Made by a program: the position numbers and the translations under genes. A DNA stretch of 10,916 nt. It comes from JACQFK01 sp041482015. GTDB taxonomy: Bacteria > Planctomycetota > MHYJ01 > JACPRB01. The first letter of the stretch is position 1. Each line of letters begins with the position of its first letter. The DNA lies in the NCBI GenBank assembly GCA_041482015.1, contig JBGPCZ010000183.1, positions 1 through 10,916 on the forward strand. Reading direction: 5' to 3'. Shown piece after piece: positions 1-5,835 of the stretch. A model generated the notes under the pieces. It did not search any database. It had not been told where the DNA came from and worked only from the letters and a program-made list of their open reading frames with translations.

Positions 1-638
1 ACCTCGCGTTGCCGCCGGGCGGGATCGTCGGCGTCATCGGCCCGAACGGCGCCGGGAAGACGACGCTCTTCCGGATGATCACGGGGCAGGAGAAGCCCGA
101 CTCGGGGACGCTCGAACTGGGGCCGAGCGTCGTGCTCGCGCACGTCGACCAGAACCGCGAGACCCTCGACCCGGACAAGACGGTCTACGAGGAGATCACG
201 GGCGGCGAGGATGAGATCCCGTTCGGCAACCGGAAGATCAACGGCCGCACCTACGTCTCACGCTTCAACTTCCGGAAGACGGACCAGCAGAAGAAGGTGG
301 GCATCCTCTCGGGCGGCGAGCGGAACCGGGTGCTGCTGGCGAAGACGCTCAACAAGGCGGCGAACCTGCTCCTTCTCGACGAGCCGACGAACGACCTGGA
401 TGTCGACACCCTGCGGGTCCTCGAGGACGCGCTGCTCAGCTTCAGCGGGTGCGCGGTGGTCGTGAGCCACGATCGCTGGTTCCTGGACCGGATCGCGACG
501 CACATCCTGGCCTTCGAGGGGGAGGGGAAGGTGCGCTGGTTCGAGGGGAACTTCCAGTCCTACATGGAGAAGCGCCGCCAGGAGATCGGCAGCGCGGCCG
601 ACCAGCCCAAGCGCATCAAGTACAAGAAGCTGGGATAG
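1..638 (+). CDS. ettA: Energy-dependent translational throttle protein EttA (ABC-F ATPase), C-terminal part
   Basis: This gene is cut by the left edge; the reading frame enters at base 3, so the visible part is the second ATP-binding cassette. EttA is a cytoplasmic ABC-F protein that binds the ribosomal E site and gates early elongation according to ATP/ADP level. Visible elements are Walker A GPNGAGKTT (bases 39-65), the signature LSGGE (306-320), Walker B LLLLDEPTNDLD (about 363-401), the H-loop SHDRWFLD, and a C-terminal RIKYKKLG tail typical of EttA. There is no transmembrane domain, which agrees with ABC-F rather than a transporter. The first cassette and the interdomain linker lie outside the window, so the EttA subtype (versus Uup or another ABC-F) rests on the sequence between Walker A and the signature and on the tail. 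The stop is TAG at 636-638, and the next gene is convergent. Confidence 0.93.
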   Translation, partial: LALPPGGIVGVIGPNGAGKTTLFRMITGQEKPDSGTLELGPSVVLAHVDQNRETLDPDKTVYEEITGGEDEIPFGNRKINGRTYVSRFNFRKTDQQKKVGILSGGERNRVLLAKTLNKAANLLLLDEPTNDLDVDTLRVLEDALLSFSGCAVVVSHDRWFLDRIATHILAFEGEGKVRWFEGNFQSYMEKRRQEIGSAADQPKRIKYKKLG

Positions 639-647
639 TGGGAGTGA

Positions 648-735
648 GAAGTTTGAAGTCGGAAGTTTGAATCCGGATTACTGCCCCCTCCTCGTCTTGC
701 TTCAAACTTCCAGCTTCCAGCTTCGAACTTCCGGC
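648..735. repeat. Heptanucleotide-repeat inverted repeat between convergent genes
   Basis: The space between ettA and the cupin gene is built from 7-base units. On the left, 651-671 read as three units of the form GTTTGAA, GTCGGAA, GTTTGAA. On the right, 701-735 read as five units of the complementary form: TTCAAAC, TTCCAGC, TTCCAGC, TTCGAAC, TTCCGGC. The innermost 11 bases (661-671 against 701-711) pair perfectly, and the outer units pair with mismatches, so a long hairpin with a 29-base loop could form. It could act as a bidirectional transcription end, but there is no clear T-tract, so that role is an inference. Confidence 0.8.
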
Positions 736-1545
736 TTACTTCTTCTCGAAGTAGTGGATGTCGCGGGGGCCGTTGCCGAGGCGCGTCAGGGTCACCTCGT
801 CCTTCGGGACCTTGCCCCAGTGCGCGGTCTTGCCCGGGATGATGAAGAAGCCGCCGGCGTTCACGGGCAGGCCCTTTGCGTCGTCCGCCTTCTCGCCCTC
901 GCCCGTGATCATCGTGCCTTTCAGGATCGTGACCGCCTCGTCGGCCGTGTGCCAGTGGGGCGGGTTGTACGTCCCGGCCGGGAACTTGAGCAGGATGATG
1001 TACGGCCCGACCTTCGGGTCGCCGTACTGGAGCACCGTCTTGATCCCCTCGGCCATCCCCGGCGCCTGCTCCCACTTCGCGTCCTTCGCCTGCGTGACTT
1101 GGAGCGCGCCGGTTCCCGGCGCCTTCACGCCGTCCTTGATCGGCGTGAGCTCGCGCGGGCCGGGGCAGAAGCGGACGATGATCGCGTCGGACGTGCACTT
1201 CGCCCAGTGGGCCGTTCCGGCGGGGACGAGGAGGTACCCGCCCGCCGACACCTCTGTGCCCTTTGACTCGTCGATGGTGTCGCTCTGGCCCAGGACGACC
1301 GAGCCCGAGAGGACCGTCGCGAACTCGTCGTACTTGTGGAAATGGGGCTGCACCACCGCGCCGGCGGGGAACTTCACCAGCACCTGGTAGGGGCCCTTCT
1401 CGGTGTCGCCCCACTGGAGGGAGGTCATCATGCCGGTCGTGAGGCCCGGCGCCTGGGTCCATTTGATCTCTCCGGGATTGACGGCAGTGACCTTCGCGTC
1501 CTGCGCGAAGAGGACGAGCACCAGGGCCGCGAGACAGGTCTTCAT
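736..1545 (-). CDS. Exported double-cupin protein
   Basis: A 269-residue protein with an N-terminal signal peptide (roughly residues 1-15, hydrophobic run ALVLVLF followed by AQ-D). Two cupin domains follow as an internal duplication: residues about 27-130 and 156-262 share the pattern KW-QAPG-...-LQ-GD---GPY--L-KFPAG. Each copy keeps the metal-binding cupin set: H68, H70, E74, H113 in the first and H197, H199, E203, H242 in the second. It therefore probably binds one metal per domain outside the cytoplasm. The substrate cannot be read from the sequence; dioxygenase, isomerase or binding roles are all known for bicupins. The ATG at 1543-1545 is supported by an AAGGAG ribosome-binding site six bases upstream. 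It is divergent from the SMI1-like gene and convergent with ettA. Confidence 0.87.
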   Translation of the reverse strand: MKTCLAALVLVLFAQDAKVTAVNPGEIKWTQAPGLTTGMMTSLQWGDTEKGPYQVLVKFPAGAVVQPHFHKYDEFATVLSGSVVLGQSDTIDESKGTEVSAGGYLLVPAGTAHWAKCTSDAIIVRFCPGPRELTPIKDGVKAPGTGALQVTQAKDAKWEQAPGMAEGIKTVLQYGDPKVGPYIILLKFPAGTYNPPHWHTADEAVTILKGTMITGEGEKADDAKGLPVNAGGFFIIPGKTAHWGKVPKDEVTLTRLGNGPRDIHYFEKK

Positions 1546-1551
1546 GCGTTT

Positions 1552-1557
1552 CTCCTT
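1552..1557 (-). promoter_or_regulatory. Strong Shine-Dalgarno site of the cupin gene
   Basis: On the minus strand AAGGAG lies six bases before the ATG at 1545. It fixes the start and contrasts with the neighbouring plus-strand genes, which have no such site. Confidence 0.75.
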
Positions 1558-1591
1558 CGGATGAGGCGCCCATCCTATCCCCGGGCGCCGG

Positions 1592-1620
1592 TTGTGGCAA
1601 CTTCTTCCATTCGATATGCT
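1592..1620 (+). promoter_or_regulatory. Probable leaderless promoter of the SMI1-like gene
   Basis: TTGTGG (1592-1597), a 17-base spacer and TATGCT (1615-1620) resemble a sigma-70 promoter. Only six bases separate the -10 box from the GTG start at 1627, and no Shine-Dalgarno sequence is present. Transcription would begin at or next to the start codon. The -35 match is weak (three of six). Confidence 0.5.
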
Positions 1621-1626
1621 GGGTCC

Positions 1627-2037
1627 GTGGCCTCGGTGGAGGACGTCCTGAAACGGATGATCGCCCGCGGGTGGAAGCCGGGCGGGCCGGTCCCGGCGGA
1701 GTCGATCGAGAAGCTCGAGGCCGAGTTCGACGTCACGCTCCCCGACGACTACCGCGCCTACCTCCGGGTCGCCGGGGGCGGCGAGGCGACCGCGCCCGAG
1801 TCCTACACGGGGCTCTGGCCGATCCAGATCATCCCCGTCTTCAACCGCCGCTACCGCATCCCGTGGAACTTTCCCGGCCTCTTCGGGATCGGGAACGACG
1901 GCTTTCTCGTCTACGCCTTCGATTTCCGCGGCGAGGCGCCGGTGATCGCGAGCCTCGGCCTCTCGAGCTCCGTCTGGGACGACGTGGTCACCGATGCCGA
2001 TACGTTCGCCGAGTGGCTGGAGCGGCGGCTGCCCTGA
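1627..2037 (+). CDS. SMI1/KNR4 (SUKH) family protein
   Basis: A 136-residue cytoplasmic protein without a signal peptide or membrane segment. The pattern matches the SMI1/KNR4 or SUKH fold: an N-terminal helix ending in a LEAEFDVTLPDDYRAYL segment (residues about 30-46), a glycine turn (VAGGGE), a central WPIQII strand, and the characteristic GIGNDGFLVYAFDF block (about 87-100), then a C-terminal helix DTFAEWLERR. Many SUKH proteins are immunity proteins against contact-dependent or polymorphic toxins, but no toxin gene is visible here, so that role is not shown. I chose GTG 1627 because coding similarity begins there and a -10 box lies six bases before it; GTG 1636 is the alternative. The same frame stays open further upstream, but that part runs antisense through the cupin gene. 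An exported protein follows after 29 bases. Confidence 0.85.
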   Translation: MASVEDVLKRMIARGWKPGGPVPAESIEKLEAEFDVTLPDDYRAYLRVAGGGEATAPESYTGLWPIQIIPVFNRRYRIPWNFPGLFGIGNDGFLVYAFDFRGEAPVIASLGLSSSVWDDVVTDADTFAEWLERRLP

Positions 2038-2053
2038 TCTATCCGGGGGGTGG

Positions 2054-2059
2054 TATCAT
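2054..2059 (+). promoter_or_regulatory. -10 box (TATCAT) close to the GTG start at 2067
   Basis: TATCAT is separated by seven bases from the GTG at 2067. There is no Shine-Dalgarno sequence and no convincing -35 box. The arrangement repeats that of several other genes here and suggests leaderless transcription. Confidence 0.45.
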
Positions 2060-2066
2060 TACCTTC

Positions 2067-2888
2067 GTGAAGTTCATTCCCGCGGCCCTCCTTTTCCTGT
2101 CGCAGGCGCAGGACACCTACACGGTGCAGTGGGCGATTCGCAAGGGGGACAAGATCGTCCACTCCATGACGGCCAAGACCGAGGGCAAGGGGAAAAGGAC
2201 GGTCCAGGGGACTCCCGAGGATCTGGAGAAGCAGGACACCGAGGTCAAACGGTACCGCGACGAAATCCTCGAGGTTGCAGGCCCCGAGCCCACCCAGGTC
2301 CGCCGGAAAGTCCTCGAGTGGTGGGAGGAGGTGAAGACTCCGAAGGACGCGAAGCCGATCCGCGTGGCCAAGACGCTCCAGGGCAAGACGGTCATGCTGA
2401 AGAAGAAGGGCGAGGAGACCGACATCGCGGGCGCCCCGGACGCGCCGCCGGAGGAGTTGAGGCGGAACCGGCTCCGCCACGACGTCTATCTCTCGAGCCT
2501 CCCCAAGAAACCCGTGGCGGTGGGCCACGAATGGGTCATCGACGAAAAGGCCCTCGTCGCGGACCTGCGCGACTCCATCAAGGGTTACGATCCCGGCACC
2601 AGCAAGGCCACCGGAAAGTTCGACAAGGTCGAGGCGTACGCGGGGGTCCAATGCGCCGTCGTGGTCTTCACTCTGGAGAGCGAGGGGACGTGGCGCGGTT
2701 GGAACGTCTCGAAGTACAGCATGAAGGTCCAACTGCGGTGCTGGCTCTCGCTGGACCGGGGCCGCCTGTTCGCCGTCAGGACCGAGGGGAGCACCACGTT
2801 CTCGGCGGACACCCAGATCCAGACCACCCGCACATTGGTCGAAAGCTCGTCGACGTACACGATCGAAACCGAGAATGTGTTCGAGTAA
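2067..2888 (+). CDS. Exported protein of unknown function
   Basis: I do not recognise a named family. The 273-residue product starts with a short signal peptide (MKFIPAALLFLSQAQ, cleavage probably before D16) and lacks a lipobox, so it is likely secreted or periplasmic. Residues 20-130 are rich in lysine and glutamate. The second half (about 150-270) looks like alternating beta strands, including GKFDKVEAYAGVQCAVVVF (183-201), with only two cysteines (C196, C225). The alternation of strands with a GKFDKVE-Y-GV-C-V pattern resembles secreted beta-sheet proteins of unknown function in Planctomycetota; this is an impression, not a match. The GTG start was chosen because it begins the signal peptide and lies seven bases after TATCAT. 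The TAA stop is three bases from the stop of pgl on the other strand, leaving no room for a separate terminator. Confidence 0.8.
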   Translation: MKFIPAALLFLSQAQDTYTVQWAIRKGDKIVHSMTAKTEGKGKRTVQGTPEDLEKQDTEVKRYRDEILEVAGPEPTQVRRKVLEWWEEVKTPKDAKPIRVAKTLQGKTVMLKKKGEETDIAGAPDAPPEELRRNRLRHDVYLSSLPKKPVAVGHEWVIDEKALVADLRDSIKGYDPGTSKATGKFDKVEAYAGVQCAVVVFTLESEGTWRGWNVSKYSMKVQLRCWLSLDRGRLFAVRTEGSTTFSADTQIQTTRTLVESSSTYTIETENVFE

Positions 2889-2891
2889 TCG

Positions 2892-3509
2892 CTACCCGAC
2901 GATCCACGTTCCGCGACGGGCCAGTTGTGCCGGCGTCTCCTTTGGATTCCACGCCCCCTCGCGCGCCCGCTGGAGCGCCGCCGCCTTGTCCGCGCCCCTG
3001 ACGAGCACGACAATCTCGCGGGCCGCCTCGATCACGGGCGGCGTGATCGTCAGGCGCCGGGGCGGCGGCTTCGGGCCGATGACCGCCACGACTTTGCGCG
3101 CCCGCTCGTCGAGGGCCGGCGAGCCGGGGAAGAGCGACGCCGTGTGGCCGTCCGGGCCCATCCCCAGGAGGAGGACGTCGATCGCGTCGGGCAGGAGCTT
3201 CGCGTATTCCCCGGCGGCGCGATCGAGGTCGGGCCGCTCCGCTTCCATCCGGTGGACGCGCGACCCGGGGTGCGACCCGAAGAGCGTCTCTTGGGCCATC
3301 CGGTAATTGCTCTCGGGATCCTCCGGCGGCACCGCGCGCTCGTCGCCGAAAAAGAAGTCGAGCGCCGGCCACGGGAGGTCGCGGAGCAGGGGATAAATAG
3401 CCCGCGGCGTCGAGCCGCCCGAGAGCGCCACGGAGCAGCGGCCGCGTGCGGCGGCCGCCATTCGGATCGCCACCGCGATCCGCTCCGCCGCGTCCGACTC
3501 CCAGCTCAC
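2892..3509 (-). CDS. pgl: 6-phosphogluconolactonase
   Basis: A 205-residue cytoplasmic enzyme of the DevB/SOL family that hydrolyses 6-phosphoglucono-1,5-lactone to 6-phosphogluconate, the second step of the oxidative pentose phosphate pathway. Diagnostic motifs are SGGSTP (30-35), FFFGDERAVPPEDPESN (52-68) and LLLGMGPDGHTASLFPG (113-129, with the conserved histidine H122). The RRLTIT segment (151-156) is also typical of the family. The length is slightly short but normal for DevB-type enzymes. The start is GTG at 3509, overlapping the zwf stop in a GTGA arrangement, which points to translational coupling. The frame is open upstream, but that part is antisense-like arginine/proline-rich sequence inside zwf and was excluded. 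It is the last gene of the minus-strand run. Confidence 0.93.
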   Translation of the reverse strand: MSWESDAAERIAVAIRMAAAARGRCSVALSGGSTPRAIYPLLRDLPWPALDFFFGDERAVPPEDPESNYRMAQETLFGSHPGSRVHRMEAERPDLDRAAGEYAKLLPDAIDVLLLGMGPDGHTASLFPGSPALDERARKVVAVIGPKPPPRRLTITPPVIEAAREIVVLVRGADKAAALQRAREGAWNPKETPAQLARRGTWIVG

Positions 3510-4993
3510 GCGAGCGGCCTCCAGCGGCGGTGGTCGCGGCGCAGGAGCTCGTCCGCCTCCTTCGGTCCCGCGCTCCCGCGCTCGTAGGCGTTCGGCACGC
3601 CCGGGTCGTCGAGGAGCGGCTGGACGAACTCCCAGCACTTCTCGTCCCCGTCGCGTCGCGCGAAGAGCGTGGCGTCGCCCCGCATCGCGTCGAGCAGCAG
3701 CCGCTCGTACGCCTCGCCGCTCGGCCGCTGGAACGATCCCGCGTACGAGAAGTCCATCGTCACCGTGCCGACCGAGAGGTCGTCGCCCGGGACTTTCGTC
3801 GCGAACCGGAGCGAGATCCCCTCGTCGGGCTGGATGCGGATTGTGAGGACGTTGGGCTCGATGAGCTGGCAGACCTCCTCGCGCCCGAAAAGGCAGAAGG
3901 GGATCGACTGGAAGAAGACGGAGACCTCGGTCATGCGGCTCCGGAGCCCCTTGCCCGCGCGCAGGTAGAACGGCACACCCTGCCAGCGCCAGTTATCAAC
4001 CATCACCTTCATCGCCACGTAGGTCGGGGTCCGCGAGTCGCGCGCCACGCCCTCCTCGTCGCGGTAGCCCGCGTACTGGCCCCACGCGACGTCGTCGGGG
4101 GTGATCGGCCGGAGGGAGCGGATGAGCTGGGCTTTCTCGTCGCGGACGTCGTCGGGCCGGAACGAGCCGGGCGGTTCCATCGCGCAGAGGGCGAGCACCT
4201 GCATCAGGTGGCTCTGGACGAAGTCGCGGAGGACGCCCGTCTGGTCGTAGAACTTCCCTCGCCGCTCGATGCCGATCTCCTCCGCGGCGGTGATCTGCAC
4301 GTGGTCGACGTACTTCCGGTTCCAGAGGGGCTCGAAGATCGAGTTGCCGAACCGGAAGACGAGGATGTTCTGGACGGTCTCCTTGCCGAGGTAGTGGTCG
4401 ATCCGGTAGATCTGGCTCTCGTCGAGCACCTCGCCGATCAGGCGGTTGAGCTCGCGCGCGCTCGCGAGATCGCGCCCGAACGGCTTCTCCATGACGACGC
4501 GCGACCACGGCGCGTGGCCGGGGGCGTGCAGGAGCCCCCCGTCCTTGAGATGGCGGAGGATGACCGGGAAGACCGAGGGGGGCGTGGCCATGTAGAAGAG
4601 GCGGTTGCCCTTCGTGGCGTGGCGCGACTCGACCTGGGCGAGCTTCGCGCGGAGGTCCGCGTAGGCGGCGGGCATGTTGAAGTCGCCCTGCACGCTCTCG
4701 ACGCGGTCGGCGAAGGAGCGCCACGCGCCCTCGTCGAGCGGCTGGGTGCGCGAGAACTTCGCGGTCGTGGCGTGGAGGTCGGCGCGGAGCGAGTCGGCCG
4801 ATCCCACGGACGTGCTCGTCCCGATCATCGCGAAGTTCCGCGGGAGTTCGCCCTGCCCGGCCAGGTTGTAGAGCGCGGGGACGAGCTTCCGGTGGGTGAG
4901 GTCGCCGGTGACGCCGAAGATGACGATCGTGCAGTCGTCGGGCGGCCGGGTGGGCGAAAGCTTCGGTCCGACGCGGACGACGGTCTCGCTCAT
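3506..4993 (-). CDS. zwf: Glucose-6-phosphate 1-dehydrogenase
   Basis: A 495-residue cytoplasmic enzyme, the usual length for the family. It oxidises glucose 6-phosphate to 6-phosphogluconolactone with NADP or NAD, supplying NADPH. The N-terminal dinucleotide-binding motif is GVTGDLTHRKL (27-37). EKPFG is at 169-173 and the substrate motif RIDHYLGKE at 197-205 (K204 binds glucose 6-phosphate). The catalytic histidine is H262 in the block RDFVQSHLMQ, and RAGK is at 345-348. ATG 4993 gives the standard N-terminus; the frame continues open upstream into the dioxygenase gene, but that stretch is not family sequence. No Shine-Dalgarno site is seen before the ATG. It follows the dioxygenase gene by 31 bases and overlaps pgl by four, so zwf-pgl is an operon pair. 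Neither gnd nor tal is in the window. Confidence 0.96.
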   Translation of the reverse strand: MSETVVRVGPKLSPTRPPDDCTIVIFGVTGDLTHRKLVPALYNLAGQGELPRNFAMIGTSTSVGSADSLRADLHATTAKFSRTQPLDEGAWRSFADRVESVQGDFNMPAAYADLRAKLAQVESRHATKGNRLFYMATPPSVFPVILRHLKDGGLLHAPGHAPWSRVVMEKPFGRDLASARELNRLIGEVLDESQIYRIDHYLGKETVQNILVFRFGNSIFEPLWNRKYVDHVQITAAEEIGIERRGKFYDQTGVLRDFVQSHLMQVLALCAMEPPGSFRPDDVRDEKAQLIRSLRPITPDDVAWGQYAGYRDEEGVARDSRTPTYVAMKVMVDNWRWQGVPFYLRAGKGLRSRMTEVSVFFQSIPFCLFGREEVCQLIEPNVLTIRIQPDEGISLRFATKVPGDDLSVGTVTMDFSYAGSFQRPSGEAYERLLLDAMRGDATLFARRDGDEKCWEFVQPLLDDPGVPNAYERGSAGPKEADELLRRDHRRWRPLA

Positions 4994-5024
4994 GAGGCTT
5001 GCCGTTGTACCATGCGCGCGAAGC

Positions 5025-5792
5025 CTACTCAATCCAGAAGGAGCGCATCGAGAGGTTGGCGTGGTGGAAGCCCGCGTAGATCTCCTTGACGCGGCCGTTC
5101 CCGCCGGCACCGATCGTGACGAAGAGCGGGTCGAAGTGCTCGGTCGTGGGGACCGCGAGAGCCGCGTGTGGCGCCTGGCGACGGTAGTCGAGGAGCCGGT
5201 CCGCCTCGCCCTTCTCCAGCCGGTCGCGGACCCAGTCGTCGAACTCGCGGGCCCAGCCGTCCACGGGGGCGGACTTGTTCTCGAAGTCGACGCGACCGAG
5301 GTTGTGGACGACGCCGCCGCTTCCCAATAGGAGGATGCCGCGCTCGCGGAGCGGCGCGAGCGCCTTTCCCATCTCGTGGTAGTGCGAAGGATCCGCTCCG
5401 CGCGTGAGCGAGACGGCGACGACGGGGAGGTCGGCGGCGGGGAAGATCCGCCGGAGCGGAGTCCAGACGCCGTGGTCGAAGCCGCGCCGTTCATCGATCC
5501 GCGCGGAGAACGTCGAGGCGATTTCCCGGGCGAGACCCGGGTCGCCCGGCGCGGGGTAGGTCAGCTGGAAGAGTTCGTCGGGGAAACCGGAGAAGTCATA
5601 GATCAGCTCCGGCTTTGCCGCGCCGGTCACGCGGACCGGTGGGCCCGCCTCCCAGTGGGCGGAGACGACGACGACGGCGCGCGGCCTGGGAAGTTTCGGG
5701 CCCAGCTTTTCGAGCGCCCGGGTGTAGTCGTCCTCCTGGACCGCCGTCATCGGCGAGCCGTGGGAGATGAAGACGACGGGCATGCGCGCCAT
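5025..5792 (-). CDS. Class III extradiol dioxygenase, LigB / 4,5-DOPA dioxygenase (DODA/YgiD) type
   Basis: A 255-residue cytoplasmic protein of the DODA family, which is known to open catechol rings (4,5-DOPA in plants; the natural substrate in most bacteria is uncertain). Conserved histidine blocks are SHGSP (H11), SAHWE (H46), DHGVW (H107), GGVVHNL (H163) and TEHFDPL (H219). H11, H46 and H219 are the likely metal ligands of this family. The block DHGVWTPLRRIFP (106-118) and the C-terminal PTTEHFDPL are typical of YgiD-like enzymes. The start is ATG 5792; ATG 5783 three codons downstream is possible. A TTATCT box ends five bases before ATG 5792, so this gene could also have its own start of transcription. 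It lies 43 bases after the kinase gene and 31 before zwf on the same strand. No catechol pathway genes are nearby, so the substrate is open. Confidence 0.9.
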   Translation of the reverse strand: MARMPVVFISHGSPMTAVQEDDYTRALEKLGPKLPRPRAVVVVSAHWEAGPPVRVTGAAKPELIYDFSGFPDELFQLTYPAPGDPGLAREIASTFSARIDERRGFDHGVWTPLRRIFPAADLPVVAVSLTRGADPSHYHEMGKALAPLRERGILLLGSGGVVHNLGRVDFENKSAPVDGWAREFDDWVRDRLEKGEADRLLDYRRQAPHAALAVPTTEHFDPLFVTIGAGGNGRVKEIYAGFHHANLSMRSFWIE

Positions 5793-5797
5793 CAGTC

Positions 5798-5803
5798 AGA
5801 TAA
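5798..5803 (-). promoter_or_regulatory. Possible -10 box (TTATCT) near the dioxygenase start
   Basis: On the minus strand TTATCT ends five bases before ATG 5792 and no Shine-Dalgarno sequence is present. The spacing is slightly shorter than in the other presumed leaderless genes, and there is no -35 match, so this is the weakest of the group. Confidence 0.3.
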
Positions 5804-5835
5804 CTCCAGGGGCGGATGCGCCCATCCCGGAGAAC

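Noticed and set aside
560..1600. Minus-strand open frame of 346 codons overlapping the cupin gene
   Set aside because: It is in another frame of the cupin gene, is Arg/Gly/Pro-rich, and also runs into ettA. The cupin frame has a signal peptide, domain motifs and a ribosome-binding site.
1336..1626. Upstream extension of the SMI1-like gene
   Set aside because: It would run antisense through the cupin gene and its ribosome-binding site; similarity to the family begins after 1627.
3510..3638. Upstream extension of pgl by 43 codons from an ATG inside zwf
   Set aside because: The added residues are Arg/Pro-rich and not part of the lactonase family. GTG 3509 gives the normal N-terminus and the coupled GTGA overlap.
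4999..5010. TACAAC as a -10 box for zwf
   Set aside because: The spacing to ATG 4993 (ten bases) and the match do not fit the pattern of the other leaderless genes; zwf is probably read through from upstream genes.
3446..5089. Long plus-strand open frame of 547 codons opposite zwf and pgl
   Set aside because: It lies antisense to two well-recognised enzymes. Its product is an arginine/glutamate/valine-rich composition with no motif, as expected from a GC-rich antisense frame.
4994..5494. Upstream extension of zwf by 167 codons
   Set aside because: The extension overlaps the dioxygenase gene in another frame and has Ser/Arg-rich low-information sequence. Family homology starts at ATG 4993.
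5814..5827. GGATG-CGCC-CATCC hairpin as a terminator after the kinase gene
   Set aside because: The stem is only five base pairs and no T-tract follows on either strand.
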